Positions 28,764 through 37,514 of a DNA stretch of 64,000 bases are shown here, one piece after another; within the stretch, counting starts at the first letter, position 1; each line of letters begins with the position of its first letter. The translations under genes were made by a program, and so were the position numbers. Location: positions 62,001 through 126,000 of the forward strand of contig NZ_JPIN01000013.1 in assembly GCF_000753735.1 (NCBI RefSeq). The letters run 5' to 3'. The notes beneath the pieces are model-generated. The model saw only the letters and a program-made list of their open reading frames with translations, searched no databases and was not told the origin of the DNA. Source of the DNA: Pseudidiomarina atlantica (lineage in GTDB: Bacteria; Pseudomonadota; Gammaproteobacteria; Enterobacterales; Alteromonadaceae).

Positions 28764-30167
28764 ATGAATGGGATCACGAAATTTAGTATACCCGCGATTG
28801 CGGTTCTTATGCTAGCGGCTTGTGGTAGTGATAACGACGATCCAGTAGTGGTTGTCGAGCCACCACCACCGCCTCCGCCGCCAGCTTCAACTTACGTTCG
28901 TGTGCACCATGCAGTAGCGGACGCACCTGATGTGAATGTTTTAGTCAATGGTAACGCAGCACTTGAAGGCGTGCCGTTTGGCGCTTCATCGGAAGTACTC
29001 GAACTCGAAGAAGCCTCTTACAGTATCCAAGTCGACGGTATTTTACCTGATGGCTCAACTGCGACCGTGATTGGTCCGGCTGACGTCGATCTGGGTGGCG
29101 ACATGCGCTATGAAGTCTTTGCTGTGGGTAAAGTAAGCGATGGCAGTATCCAGCCGTTGATTTTTGCCAACGATTTTTCTGCGGTAACAGCAGGCAATGC
29201 GCGTGTGGAAGTTGTGCATGCGGCACCAGATGCTCCAGCGGTTGATATTTTCGTCACTGCACCAGGCGCCGATCTGAGCGCTGAAGCAGCCGTCACAACA
29301 CTCGCGTTCCTTGATAACTCAGGCCAAGTCGAAGTCCCGGCCGGTGAATACCAGATCCGTGTGACTGTCGCTGGTGAGCCAGCTTCAGTGGTCTATGACA
29401 GCGGCGCAGTAACCTTGCCCGATGGCGCAGATTTAGTGGTTGCAGCAGTGGCTAACACCATGACTGGCGCATCACCTATCGCGTTGCAAATCGCCGATGG
29501 CTCAGGTGCAACCGTGTTACCTGACGTCAATGCGGGTGCCGACATTCGTGTGGTCCATGCCAGCGCAGACGCGCCTGCCGTGGATGTAACGGTCAATAAT
29601 GCTGCCAGCCCAGCGATTGCCGACCTTGCGTTTTTAGACGCGACTGGTTTCATCAACTTACCTGCTGCAGACTATCTGATTGATGTTGCCGCGGCTGGTG
29701 GTGACCCTGTGGTTCTAGATGATGTCCCGCTAGCGCTGTCTACCAGTGACAAATTGAGCGTCTATGCAGTTGGTGCACTGGGTGATGGTTCGTTGACTCT
29801 TGCAGCTGTTACCGACATGCAGCGTCGCGTCAGTACTGAAGCACAAATTCAGTTGGTCCACGCTTCTCCAAGCGCAGGTGATGTCGATATTTACGTCACT
29901 GCGACGGATGATATCAGCGAAGCGCAGCCAGCTTTCTCGGCAGTGCCGTTTAATCCAGAAGCTTTGGCATCGACAGGCTATGTATCATTGTTGCCAGGCG
30001 ACTACGTGGTCACAGTGACCTTGGCAGGTACCAAAACTGCAGCGATCGGTCCGATCCCACTGACCCTTGAAGGGGGTGGTATTTACACCGCCGCAGCAGT
30101 AGACATGACAGGTGGCGGTCTGCCTCCGCAGCTGATCTTGTTAGATGACTTGGCGCCGGCGCAGTAA
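28764..30167 (+). CDS. DUF4397 repeat lipoprotein
   Basis: A 467-residue surface or periplasmic lipoprotein. Lipobox LAAC gives acylated C20, followed by an acidic stretch (GSDNDD), an eight-proline linker and four tandem DUF4397-like beta modules of about 100-120 residues. Each begins with a related strand: VRVHHAVADAPDVNV, VEVVHAAPDAPAVDI, IRVVHASADAPAVDV and IQLVHASPSAGDVDI. Composition is very acidic and rich in Ala, Val and Asp. The start is set by GAGGA seven bases upstream. Aspartate at +4 or so after Cys and Gly at +2 favour outer-membrane sorting. Function unknown. The 3' end overlaps dinF by 27 bases. Confidence 0.87.
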   Translation: MNGITKFSIPAIAVLMLAACGSDNDDPVVVVEPPPPPPPPASTYVRVHHAVADAPDVNVLVNGNAALEGVPFGASSEVLELEEASYSIQVDGILPDGSTATVIGPADVDLGGDMRYEVFAVGKVSDGSIQPLIFANDFSAVTAGNARVEVVHAAPDAPAVDIFVTAPGADLSAEAAVTTLAFLDNSGQVEVPAGEYQIRVTVAGEPASVVYDSGAVTLPDGADLVVAAVANTMTGASPIALQIADGSGATVLPDVNAGADIRVVHASADAPAVDVTVNNAASPAIADLAFLDATGFINLPAADYLIDVAAAGGDPVVLDDVPLALSTSDKLSVYAVGALGDGSLTLAAVTDMQRRVSTEAQIQLVHASPSAGDVDIYVTATDDISEAQPAFSAVPFNPEALASTGYVSLLPGDYVVTVTLAGTKTAAIGPIPLTLEGGGIYTAAAVDMTGGGLPPQLILLDDLAPAQ

Positions 30168-31502
30168 GTAAACATACTGACTTACGCCACGCGCAAGTAA
30201 AAAAAGACTCAATGCCAACCACAGACCGTGGTTGGCATTTTCTTTGGTAAACCACCACTGGCCTGCGATTGCAAGTGGGGCGAACACGAGCAACGCGCTC
30301 ACCGCCATAGTGTCGCGCATCGCACGCGCCCAACCTAAACCAATAAAAACGCCATCGAAATAATAGCTCCAATGGCCAAGTAGGGGGACCACATAAATCC
30401 ACGGCAGGTAAACTTCTGCAGTGGCGATGACCTCAGGTAAATCGGTCAGTAGCTGGACAATAGAGCTGCCAAAGCCCCAAAACAAAGCACTATAAATGAC
30501 CGCAAAAATGAGTGACCAAATGAGTGTAAGACGCAGCCAATAACGTACTTCAGCACGATTTTTTCGCCCGACTGCGGCACCGGCGAGTGCTTCGACAGCA
30601 TAGGCAATACCATCTAACCCGAGTGAAATAAGCATCAAAAACTGCATTAATACCGCGTTGACGGCTACGTATAAATCGCCAAAGCGGGCGGCATAACCGG
30701 TCATGGTTGCCATACAAAGCTGCAGTAACAGCGAGCGAATGAAAACATCGCGATTCATGCCAAAGAACGTCGCAAAGTAAACACGCTCAAATTGCCAATG
30801 CTGGGGCTTTGGGAGTAAATCACGCAACATCCAAAGACCCAATAGTGCCGTGCTCATTTCAGCGGTAACCGATGCCCAAGCAGCACCGGCGACATTCATA
30901 TTGAGCCCCAAAATCAAGATAACGTCAGCAACGACATTAACGGCGTTGGTAAAAATAACCAGTATCATCGCTTGCTTGCTCTGTTGCCGTCCAAGCAACA
31001 CACCCAAAACAACCAAGTTAATAAGCGCTGCAGGCGCTGCCCACAATCGTATATCGATATATTGCGTTGCGTAGTGTTTGAGATCTGCAGAGGGCGCAAT
31101 AATCCACCAAGCAAAATCCGTAATCAGCGGGCTTGCAAGCAGAATCAGCAGTCCCAGAACAACGGCAAAGCCAATCGCATGCAGTACTATACGGCGTTGC
31201 TCACTGACATTTTCGCGCCCGAAAGAGCGTGCAATTTCGCCAGTTGTGGTCATCCGTAAGAAAATAGCGAGCAAGAAGATAAAACTTACTACCATAGCGC
31301 CAAGTGCTACTGCACTCAGGTAGATCGCGTCGGGTAGATGCCCTATGATGGCAGTATCTACCAGCCCTAGCAGTGGGGCGGCAATATTCGAAATGATCAT
31401 AGGTAGCGCGATGGCAATAATCCGCTGATGCGCCGACCAGCTTCCCCAAAATCGATGGAGGTCCGTAATGCGAGCGTTGGGATTTGGCTTACTTTGGCTC
31501 AT
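30141..31502 (-). CDS. dinF: MATE-family efflux transporter DinF
   Basis: A 453-residue twelve-helix MATE transporter. The first helix region ALPMIISNIAAPLLGLVDTAIIGHL and the following FLRMTTTGEIARSFG closely resemble E. coli DinF, which exports toxic compounds and protects against oxidative stress. In E. coli it follows lexA; here it lies 10 kb away from lexA and no LexA box is evident at its start. The only ATG giving a full first helix is at 31502, so its start overlaps that of the divergent deacetylase gene by 35 bases. A terminator-like hairpin (30211-30239) sits inside its 3' coding end. Confidence 0.88.
   Translation of the reverse strand: MSQSKPNPNARITDLHRFWGSWSAHQRIIAIALPMIISNIAAPLLGLVDTAIIGHLPDAIYLSAVALGAMVVSFIFLLAIFLRMTTTGEIARSFGRENVSEQRRIVLHAIGFAVVLGLLILLASPLITDFAWWIIAPSADLKHYATQYIDIRLWAAPAALINLVVLGVLLGRQQSKQAMILVIFTNAVNVVADVILILGLNMNVAGAAWASVTAEMSTALLGLWMLRDLLPKPQHWQFERVYFATFFGMNRDVFIRSLLLQLCMATMTGYAARFGDLYVAVNAVLMQFLMLISLGLDGIAYAVEALAGAAVGRKNRAEVRYWLRLTLIWSLIFAVIYSALFWGFGSSIVQLLTDLPEVIATAEVYLPWIYVVPLLGHWSYYFDGVFIGLGWARAMRDTMAVSALLVFAPLAIAGQWWFTKENANHGLWLALSLFLLARGVSQYVYLLRRRQVI
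30211..30245 (+). terminator. Hairpin terminator for the DUF4397 gene, inside dinF
   Basis: Perfect 12-base arms AATGCCAACCAC and GTGGTTGGCATT (30211-30222, 30228-30239) with a five-base loop, then TTCTTT. It starts 43 bases after the lipoprotein stop. It lies within the coding sequence of dinF on the opposite strand. Confidence 0.7.
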
Positions 31503-32520
31503 TCTTGTTCCGTTCAGTCATGCTGCTGAGCATGGAGTGGTGGTGCTACAATATCATCATGTAGGTGATGATACACCGCGGGTTACCTCAGTTACAGCGG
31601 CTGAGTTGGAGCAACATTTCGCTTACCTTAAAGAGCATGACTATAAGGTGGTTTCGCTTACTGAGGCAAAGGAATTGTTAGCGCAAGAGCAGGTTCCCGA
31701 CAAATTGGTCAGCATTACCTTCGATGATGGTTGGCGTAACGTTTACGACAATGGCCTTGAGATTTTCAAAAAATACCGTTATCCCTTCACCATTTTTGTG
31801 AATCCTTACCTGATGGAGCAAACCCCACGAATTTATATGAGCTGGGAGCAACTTCGTGAGTTGACTGAATATGGTGCAACTATCGCCAATCATTCACAAT
31901 TTCATGAACACATGACTTGGCGTGACATAGGACAAGACGAAGCCGCATGGCAGCAACGTCAACTCACGGCGATAGTTGAGGCGCAGCGAGTGATAGATGA
32001 CGAACTTGGTTCGCCACAGCCGCGGCTGTTTGCCTATCCGTACGGTGAATATGATGCCAAGTTAGCGAAGCTGCTCGCAGAGCAGGACTTTCTGGCTTTC
32101 GGTCAACATTCCGGGCCCTGGGGCCGGTACACTAAAGCGACTGAAATTCCACGTTTTCCAGCCTCGGCAAATTATGCCAACTTAGACACGCTAAAGACAA
32201 AAATAGGCAGTTTGCCATTACCAGTGACAGCTCATGAACCGGCTGAAATGGAAGTCGCGTCTGACGTCGAAGAGGTAAATGTTCGGTTACACATTGCCGT
32301 TAGCGATGATGTGCAGCTGCAACGTATAAACTGCTTTTATCAGGGCGACGTGATACAGCCAAATGTGGATGATGAAGGTATAGAACTAACCTTGTCACAA
32401 CCACCGATTGGGCGCTCAAGAGTCAATTGCACTTTACCAAGTCGCTCGCTATCAGGTCGATTTTACTGGTACTCGGTGCCGTTAGTGCGCCCCAATGAAC
32501 AGGGGCGCTGGCCAGATTAG
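31468..32520 (+). CDS. Exported polysaccharide deacetylase family protein
   Basis: A 350-residue NodB-fold protein resembling the deacetylase domain of PgaB. Signal peptide at 1-19 (ending SHA); the domain opens VVVLQYHHVGDD and carries the catalytic/metal Asp pair in TFDDGW and the metal histidines in HSQFH, with FAYPYGEYD as the later motif. Residues after about 240 form an extra beta-rich C-terminal domain with two cysteines (INCFY, VNCTL) that I do not recognise. GGAGG precedes the ATG by six bases, a strong signal. The start overlaps the divergent dinF start by 35 bases, and the stop overlaps the convergent sco gene by four. Confidence 0.85.
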   Translation: MRALGFGLLWLILVPFSHAAEHGVVVLQYHHVGDDTPRVTSVTAAELEQHFAYLKEHDYKVVSLTEAKELLAQEQVPDKLVSITFDDGWRNVYDNGLEIFKKYRYPFTIFVNPYLMEQTPRIYMSWEQLRELTEYGATIANHSQFHEHMTWRDIGQDEAAWQQRQLTAIVEAQRVIDDELGSPQPRLFAYPYGEYDAKLAKLLAEQDFLAFGQHSGPWGRYTKATEIPRFPASANYANLDTLKTKIGSLPLPVTAHEPAEMEVASDVEEVNVRLHIAVSDDVQLQRINCFYQGDVIQPNVDDEGIELTLSQPPIGRSRVNCTLPSRSLSGRFYWYSVPLVRPNEQGRWPD

Positions 32521-33140
32521 TTGTATTGCGAGGCAATAATTTGAAAGTCATCGATCATCTGCTGGGTATCCACCACAGGGAGTTGTCCCGGTTGATGATC
32601 GGCTTTAAAGATAGCGTGCCGCTGCCCCTCTGGATTGATCAAGACAATCGCTGAGCTGTGATTAACGAGGTAATCAACTTCGCCTTCTTCTGGAATTGAG
32701 TACATCAAGCCCAAACCGTTGACAAATGGATAGAGGTCTTTGTGCTCAGCTCGAACGCCGACAAATTCGCTGCCAAAATAAGATGCATAAGCTTCGAGCT
32801 TTGCCAATGTATCGCGCTGTGGATCAACACTAATCATCCAAACACGAACTGGGCGATCACTTGCGCTCTTGAGCACAGGCATCGCTTTGCCTAAATCAGC
32901 CATAGTTGTAGGGCAGATATCAGGACAAGAGGTGTAACCGGTAAACAAAAAGGTCCATTGGCCGGTCAAATCAGCATTTGCCAGTTGACCGCCAGTATGT
33001 GCCTGCAGCATAAACGGATTCAGGTCGCGAGGTGGGTTATAAACTAGCGCCCGAGGCTCCTCTTTAGGGAGACCGTTGTAGATCACAACACCAGCAACGA
33101 GCGCCACAATAGCAATAAGGGTCACAAGAAGTTTTTGCAT
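32517..33140 (-). CDS. SCO1/SenC copper chaperone for cytochrome oxidase
   Basis: A 207-residue thioredoxin-fold protein anchored by an N-terminal transmembrane helix (about 5-22). It delivers copper to the CuA site of subunit II. Copper ligands are C72 and C76 in TSCPDICP and the histidine of VNHSSAIVL near residue 166. Last gene of the oxidase cluster; it begins three bases after ctaB with GAGGT as ribosome binding site. Confidence 0.93.
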   Translation of the reverse strand: MQKLLVTLIAIVALVAGVVIYNGLPKEEPRALVYNPPRDLNPFMLQAHTGGQLANADLTGQWTFLFTGYTSCPDICPTTMADLGKAMPVLKSASDRPVRVWMISVDPQRDTLAKLEAYASYFGSEFVGVRAEHKDLYPFVNGLGLMYSIPEEGEVDYLVNHSSAIVLINPEGQRHAIFKADHQPGQLPVVDTQQMIDDFQIIASQYN

Positions 33141-33143
33141 GAA

Positions 33144-34052
33144 TTACCTCACTAACGGCAGTGCGGGTGTAACTGCATAATGGTCCACTAACAATAGCAC
33201 AAACAATACCATTAAGTGCCAAATCGAAAAGGTGAACATCTTATAGGCAGTCGTCTTAGTTGGTGCGAATTTGAGTTTCCATGCATAACCTAGAAACCAA
33301 ACACTGAGAATACTCGAACCGATCAAATAGATGATTCCAGACATACCTACAATATAGGGTAGCAAACAAATAATCGCGAGCAGAATGGTATAGAGCAGAA
33401 TCAGTGTTTTGGTGAACTCGATACCGTGGGTGACCGGTAACATTGGGATTTCTGCTTTGGCATAATCTTTCGCACGGTGCACGGCTAAAGCCCAAAAATG
33501 AGGCGGCGTCCAAGTAAATACGATCATCACGAGTAAAATTGCATGAGGATGAATTTCGTTAGTAACTGCTGTCCAGCCTAGCAGTGGCGGAGCGGCGCCG
33601 GCGAGACCGCCAATGACGATGTTTTGCGGTGTGGCTCGCTTCAGGTACATGGTGTAAACAATGGCGTAGCCAATCAGGCTGGCAAAGGTTAGCCACGCGG
33701 TCAACATATTCACCCACAAGGCCAGCACGACGAAGCCGAGCAAGCCGATAACTGCTGCGAAGCTCAGCACATGGCGTGGTGATAGCGCGCCTGATGGCAG
33801 GGGGCGACGCAAGGTACGCGCCATTTTCGCGTCAATATGACGGTCTACTAAGTGATTCACGGCTGCTGCCGAACCGGACATCAGACCAATGCCGATCATC
33901 GCCGGTACGACAATTTGCCAGCCAACCCACACCGGGCTCGCCAAGGCGATGCCTACCAAGGCCGTAAGCAGTAGCAATAGCACTACGCGCGGCTTGGTAA
34001 GCTCTAAGTAATCGCGCCAATGCGCGTGTTTCTTATACGTCATCTCTGTCAT
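33144..34052 (-). CDS. ctaB: Protoheme IX farnesyltransferase (heme O synthase)
   Basis: A 302-residue UbiA-superfamily membrane enzyme that adds farnesyl to heme B, giving heme O. Eight or nine helices; prenyl-diphosphate motif [23 protein letters not shown] near residue 70 and the second Asp-rich region after [19 protein letters not shown] precedes the first ATG. Works directly before CtaA, encoded just upstream in the same unit. Confidence 0.95.
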   Translation of the reverse strand: MTEMTYKKHAHWRDYLELTKPRVVLLLLLTALVGIALASPVWVGWQIVVPAMIGIGLMSGSAAAVNHLVDRHIDAKMARTLRRPLPSGALSPRHVLSFAAVIGLLGFVVLALWVNMLTAWLTFASLIGYAIVYTMYLKRATPQNIVIGGLAGAAPPLLGWTAVTNEIHPHAILLVMIVFTWTPPHFWALAVHRAKDYAKAEIPMLPVTHGIEFTKTLILLYTILLAIICLLPYIVGMSGIIYLIGSSILSVWFLGYAWKLKFAPTKTTAYKMFTFSIWHLMVLFVLLLVDHYAVTPALPLVR

Positions 34053-34091
34053 ACAACTAACTTCCTTCTCGAGCGCTTATTATTATGATTT

Positions 34092-35075
34092 TTAAGCGTT
34101 ACGCGCGAGTTTGTAATTCAAGCCAACAAGGCTTAAGAGTAAAAGAGCACCAAATAGGTTATGTGCAACAGCAACACTTAGCGGCAGCATGAAAATAACA
34201 TTGCTCAGTCCTAGTGCGACTTGCACGATAAGCGCTAAGGTGACCCAATTTAAAGTGCCTTTGATGACACTTGATTGCGCGGTTTTGTAGCCACGCAACA
34301 ACATCAATCCCACTACCACAATGGTTACAATGGCGCCTATACGATGAGCGACATGCATGGTCATGCGTTCGGCATAGTCGTGCGCGCCGTACTGGTAAGT
34401 CACTGCCTCTGGTACCGAGAAAGCGCCCGCGATATCGAGTTGTTCACTCCAGTTGCCTTCGCAAATTGGTAGTTCAGTGCAGGCTAGTGCTGCGTAATTG
34501 GCGGCTACCCACCCCCCCAACGCAATTTGCATGAACACAACGACAAGTGCGAAGAAGGCTAAACCAGCGAGCTTACGCGCTTTGGGATCGCCGAGTGGAA
34601 TATGCACACGCTGAAGCCGTAACCGCAGTAAATACAACAACGACAAAGTGGTAAAGCCGCCGAGCAAATGTCCCATAACCACTAACGGCTGCAGGTTCAT
34701 GGTCACGGTCCACATGCCAAGTGCGGCTTGAAAGGTCACCAATGCTAATAAGAATAGTGGTAATTTGAGCGGAGTTTCCGGATGCTTGCGCACGCGCACC
34801 ATAGCGGTAATGGCAATGATAAGAATTAGAATCCCTAAAATGCCCGCGGCATAGCGATGTACCATCTCATTCCAGGCTTTGTGATGTTCAAGCGGAGCAT
34901 CGGGGAAGAGTGCTTGTGCAGCCGCAGCTTTTTCTTCATCAACCGGCACTGTAAGGTGACCATAGCAGCCTGGCCAATCAGGGCACCCCAGACCTGCGTC
35001 AGTAAGACGCGTGTAAGCACCGAGGATAATCACCACCAAAGCAAAAAGAATACTGAAGTTGACTAGTGTCCGCAT
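34092..35075 (-). CDS. ctaA: Heme A synthase
   Basis: A 327-residue membrane enzyme oxidising heme O to heme A. Eight helices in two four-helix halves; conserved histidines lie in VHRYAAGI, MGHLLGG, HVAHRIGA and AHNLFGA. A cysteine pair (GLGCPDWPGCYG) in the first external loop is the redox-active pair seen in type 1 CtaA, and a second pair (LACTELPICEG) is present later. The ATG at 35075 is taken over a TTG four codons upstream. It starts four bases after the stop of the upstream unknown gene. Confidence 0.94.
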   Translation of the reverse strand: MRTLVNFSILFALVVIILGAYTRLTDAGLGCPDWPGCYGHLTVPVDEEKAAAAQALFPDAPLEHHKAWNEMVHRYAAGILGILILIIAITAMVRVRKHPETPLKLPLFLLALVTFQAALGMWTVTMNLQPLVVMGHLLGGFTTLSLLYLLRLRLQRVHIPLGDPKARKLAGLAFFALVVVFMQIALGGWVAANYAALACTELPICEGNWSEQLDIAGAFSVPEAVTYQYGAHDYAERMTMHVAHRIGAIVTIVVVGLMLLRGYKTAQSSVIKGTLNWVTLALIVQVALGLSNVIFMLPLSVAVAHNLFGALLLLSLVGLNYKLARNA

Positions 35076-35079
35076 GGCA

Positions 35080-35625
35080 TCACCCAATCCGTGATAGTTT
35101 TAACAAAGTTCTAAGGTCTGAAAGCAAGTTTTTCGCTTCGGCACGCATGGTGGGTTCGTCTGCATGTGTAGGGTAATGCAATACTGCAGTACCAAGCGGG
35201 TCAACGATAAAAAGACGATATGCGGGAATACTGTCGAGCTGTTCCACAATTGCTGGCGCAACGATAGTTTCGACCAAAGGTGTTTGGCTAAAGTCGAAGC
35301 TCAGTTCAGCGCGGCTCAAGACGATAGGTTTCACCCGATGGCTTTCTTTGCCAAGTGCCACATCAAGTTGATTGATTGCGTAAAAACCTTGTTCACAGGG
35401 CGCCCCGCAGGCATCGTCGGCAATCAATACGACGCGCCAGCCATCGGGTAATTGAGCGTTCGTCGTTTCATCAAGGGTAACTGCAGGTTGCACCATAGTC
35501 CCTTTATTGGTGGCGCCACCTTGATACCAGCTTTGGTCAAGCACGAACTTTGCGCCGATGACCGGCAACACAAAAGCAAGTGCAACGCCAATCAGCGTTA
35601 AACGAGATTTTTTGACAGAAGTCAT
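35080..35625 (-). CDS. Oxidase-cluster transmembrane protein of unknown function
   Basis: A 181-residue protein with an N-terminal helix (about 10-28) and a periplasmic domain. The domain has a thioredoxin-like feel: VVLIADDACGAPCEQ contains CxxxC (as in SCO proteins), and YRLFIVDPLGTAVLHYP resembles the later thioredoxin strand pair, but no SCO-type histidine motif is evident. The start at 35625 lies six bases after AAGGA and overlaps the surf1 stop (ATGA). Position between surf1 and ctaA argues for a role in oxidase or heme A assembly; a redox or copper-handling function is inference. Confidence 0.75.
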   Translation of the reverse strand: MTSVKKSRLTLIGVALAFVLPVIGAKFVLDQSWYQGGATNKGTMVQPAVTLDETTNAQLPDGWRVVLIADDACGAPCEQGFYAINQLDVALGKESHRVKPIVLSRAELSFDFSQTPLVETIVAPAIVEQLDSIPAYRLFIVDPLGTAVLHYPTHADEPTMRAEAKNLLSDLRTLLKLSRIG

Positions 35626-36347
35626 GCACATTCCTTTTTTGTTTTCGTTATGGAACGTCGGACAAGAAGCAACACCACGAACGCCGCAAACGCGAGTGAA
35701 AACCACTGCAATGCGTACGCCTGATGTTTGGCCGGGGACATGACTTGGGGCTCCCATTGTCTTGGCCAGCCATAATTTTCTTGTTCTGAGAGTAGCACTA
35801 CATAGTCAGCAATTGGAAGCGTTAAGGCGTCACTTATTGCTGCTGCATTGAGCTGTTGAATGCGATAAGGATTGAGACCCGGTTCGATGACCTGATCACC
35901 CAGCATAAAGGCGTCGTCTGCCGGAAAGTACAACCAACCGCGCAACGGTTCATCAAGCTCTGGAAGCTCCACTGTCGGCAGCAAGGTACGGTCGTCACCT
36001 ACTGGGATCCAGCCCAGATTGACAGGAACCAATGCTTGCCGATCTTCTGCCTCGAGCAGACCGATGACCTGATAGCCAACTTGGCCTTGATGAATTTGAT
36101 TGTCGAGTAAAAGGTAGGTGCTGTGAAACTGACCACCGACCGTCACAGGTTTAAATCTTTGCGCCGTGGTGGGTTGTTGCGGTAGCGGTTGATAACTCGC
36201 ATCGTTGGCAGCAGTTTGTGCCTGGGTGAAGTCGTCAAACAACAGCTGTTTTTCGGCGGCGCGATCGAGCTGCCAAAATCCGAGCTTGACCATAATCGCA
36301 ATTGCCAGCAAAGTGAGTGCTGTGGCGATAATACTGCCCCATCGCAT
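35622..36347 (-). CDS. SURF1 family oxidase assembly protein
   Basis: A 241-residue protein with a transmembrane helix at each end (about 5-22 and 210-228) and a periplasmic domain between, the SURF1 topology. LGFWQLDRAAEK directly after the first helix and VPVNLGWIPVG are family hallmarks. SURF1 assists heme A insertion into subunit I. The start faces the divergent DUF2909 gene with 27 bases between; the stop overlaps the next gene. Confidence 0.92.
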   Translation of the reverse strand: MRWGSIIATALTLLAIAIMVKLGFWQLDRAAEKQLLFDDFTQAQTAANDASYQPLPQQPTTAQRFKPVTVGGQFHSTYLLLDNQIHQGQVGYQVIGLLEAEDRQALVPVNLGWIPVGDDRTLLPTVELPELDEPLRGWLYFPADDAFMLGDQVIEPGLNPYRIQQLNAAAISDALTLPIADYVVLLSEQENYGWPRQWEPQVMSPAKHQAYALQWFSLAFAAFVVLLLVRRSITKTKKECA

Positions 36348-36374
36348 CAGCTTGCACCTGTACAGGATTGAAAA

Positions 36375-36590
36375 ATGGTCATTACTGCAAAAATCATCTT
36401 GGTACTACTCATGTTTTTTATGGTCTTTAATCTCGGTCGCGCGTTGTTTGTAATGCTCCGCGATGACCCTGACCAACCGCCAATGACGCGCTTCTTAGGT
36501 CGCCGCGTCGGCGCCTCTGCGCTCGCCATTCTAATTATTGTGGTATTGCTCGCGACTGGATTACTCGAAGGTAATCCGCGACCGTACTAA
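36375..36590 (+). CDS. DUF2909 twin-transmembrane protein
   Basis: A 71-residue protein with two helices (about 3-27 and 48-64) joined by a polar loop (MLRDDPDQPPMTRFLGRRVG). This is the DUF2909 pattern, regularly found inside aa3 oxidase clusters of marine gammaproteobacteria on the opposite strand to surf1 and coxC, as here. A role as an oxidase assembly or accessory subunit is suspected from position only. AGGA lies seven bases before the ATG. Confidence 0.8.
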   Translation: MVITAKIILVLLMFFMVFNLGRALFVMLRDDPDQPPMTRFLGRRVGASALAILIIVVLLATGLLEGNPRPY

Positions 36591-36611
36591 GCTTGCGCTT
36601 AGCCGGTCGCG
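36577..36611. repeat. Long inverted repeat between DUF2909 and coxC
   Basis: Arms CGCGACCG (36577-36584) and CGGTCGCG (36604-36611), then an inner CTAAGC/GCTTAG pair around a four-base loop, with a small asymmetric bulge between. The left arm is in the last codons of the DUF2909 gene. No T-run follows on either strand, so it is not a textbook terminator, but it separates two convergent genes. Confidence 0.6.
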
Positions 36612-36621
36612 ATGGGTGAGC

Positions 36622-37503
36622 TTACAGAACGTAAACGAAGATAAATAAACACACCCAAACCACATCAACAAAGTGCCAATACCAGCTAGTTGCTTGGAAG
36701 GCAAAGTGACTTTCCGGCGTAAAGTGCCCCTTTAAGACCCGGAAAAACATCACAATCAGCATGATGGTTCCCAAAGTCACGTGCATGCCGTGGAAGCCAG
36801 TCAACATATAGAAGGTGTTGCCGTAAATGCCCGAATCCAGCGTCAGCCCTAATTCTTGGTAAGCATGCACGTATTCAGCGCCCTGCAGATACAAGAAGAT
36901 AAGACCAAGCACAATGGTCACGGCCAAGAAGCCAGTCAGCTGCCTGCGATTATTTTTCTCAAGACCAACATGGGCAAAATGACAGGTCACAGATGAAATA
37001 ATCAAGATAATGGTGTTGTATAGCGGTAAGCCCATCCAACCCATCGCACCTGACTCAGTCCCACCGGGCGTTTCCGTCAGCGGCCAGTGCGCAACGAAAT
37101 CAGGCCATAAGACTGCATTCGTCATCGCATTGTTACCGGCGCCACCTAGCCATTCAACAGCGATCACGCGGGCGTAAAATAAGGCACCGAAGAAGGCTGC
37201 AAAGAACATGATTTCTGAGAAGATAAACCATGCCATACCTTGGCGGTACGAGTGTCCGAGTTGCTTACTGTATAACCCAGACATGGATTCGTTGATTTGA
37301 TCGCGGAACCAACCAAATAACATAATGAGAATGACGGCGATGCCGGCAAACAGTACATTTACGCCCCAGCCGTCGGCGTCTTTACTTGCGTCAATCACGG
37401 TGTGACCAGCGCCGAAAGCGATAAGCCCTAAACCTATCGCACCAACGATCGGCCACGGACTTGAAGCAGGCACATAATATTTTTCGTGTTGTTGTTCTGC
37501 CAT
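36622..37503 (-). CDS. ctaE: Cytochrome c oxidase subunit III
   Basis: A 293-residue integral membrane subunit with seven helices and no metal site. Recognised from SPWPIVGAIGL, the FSEIMFFAAFFGALFYAR helix, THE-like HGMHVTLGTIML and the C-terminal SWYWHFVDVVWVCLFIFVYV. Fourth gene of the structural set, 11 bases after ctaG, with GAGGA as ribosome binding site. Confidence 0.95.
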   Translation of the reverse strand: MAEQQHEKYYVPASSPWPIVGAIGLGLIAFGAGHTVIDASKDADGWGVNVLFAGIAVILIMLFGWFRDQINESMSGLYSKQLGHSYRQGMAWFIFSEIMFFAAFFGALFYARVIAVEWLGGAGNNAMTNAVLWPDFVAHWPLTETPGGTESGAMGWMGLPLYNTIILIISSVTCHFAHVGLEKNNRRQLTGFLAVTIVLGLIFLYLQGAEYVHAYQELGLTLDSGIYGNTFYMLTGFHGMHVTLGTIMLIVMFFRVLKGHFTPESHFAFQATSWYWHFVDVVWVCLFIFVYVL

Positions 37504-37514
37504 TACTTAATTCC

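Noticed and set aside
28861-28886. CCACCACCGCC-type simple repeat
   Set aside because: It encodes the proline linker of the lipoprotein; no regulatory meaning needed.
30211-30239. The same hairpin as a terminator for dinF
   Set aside because: It lies before the dinF stop and the T-run on that strand is separated from the stem by GAGTC, so translating ribosomes should prevent termination.
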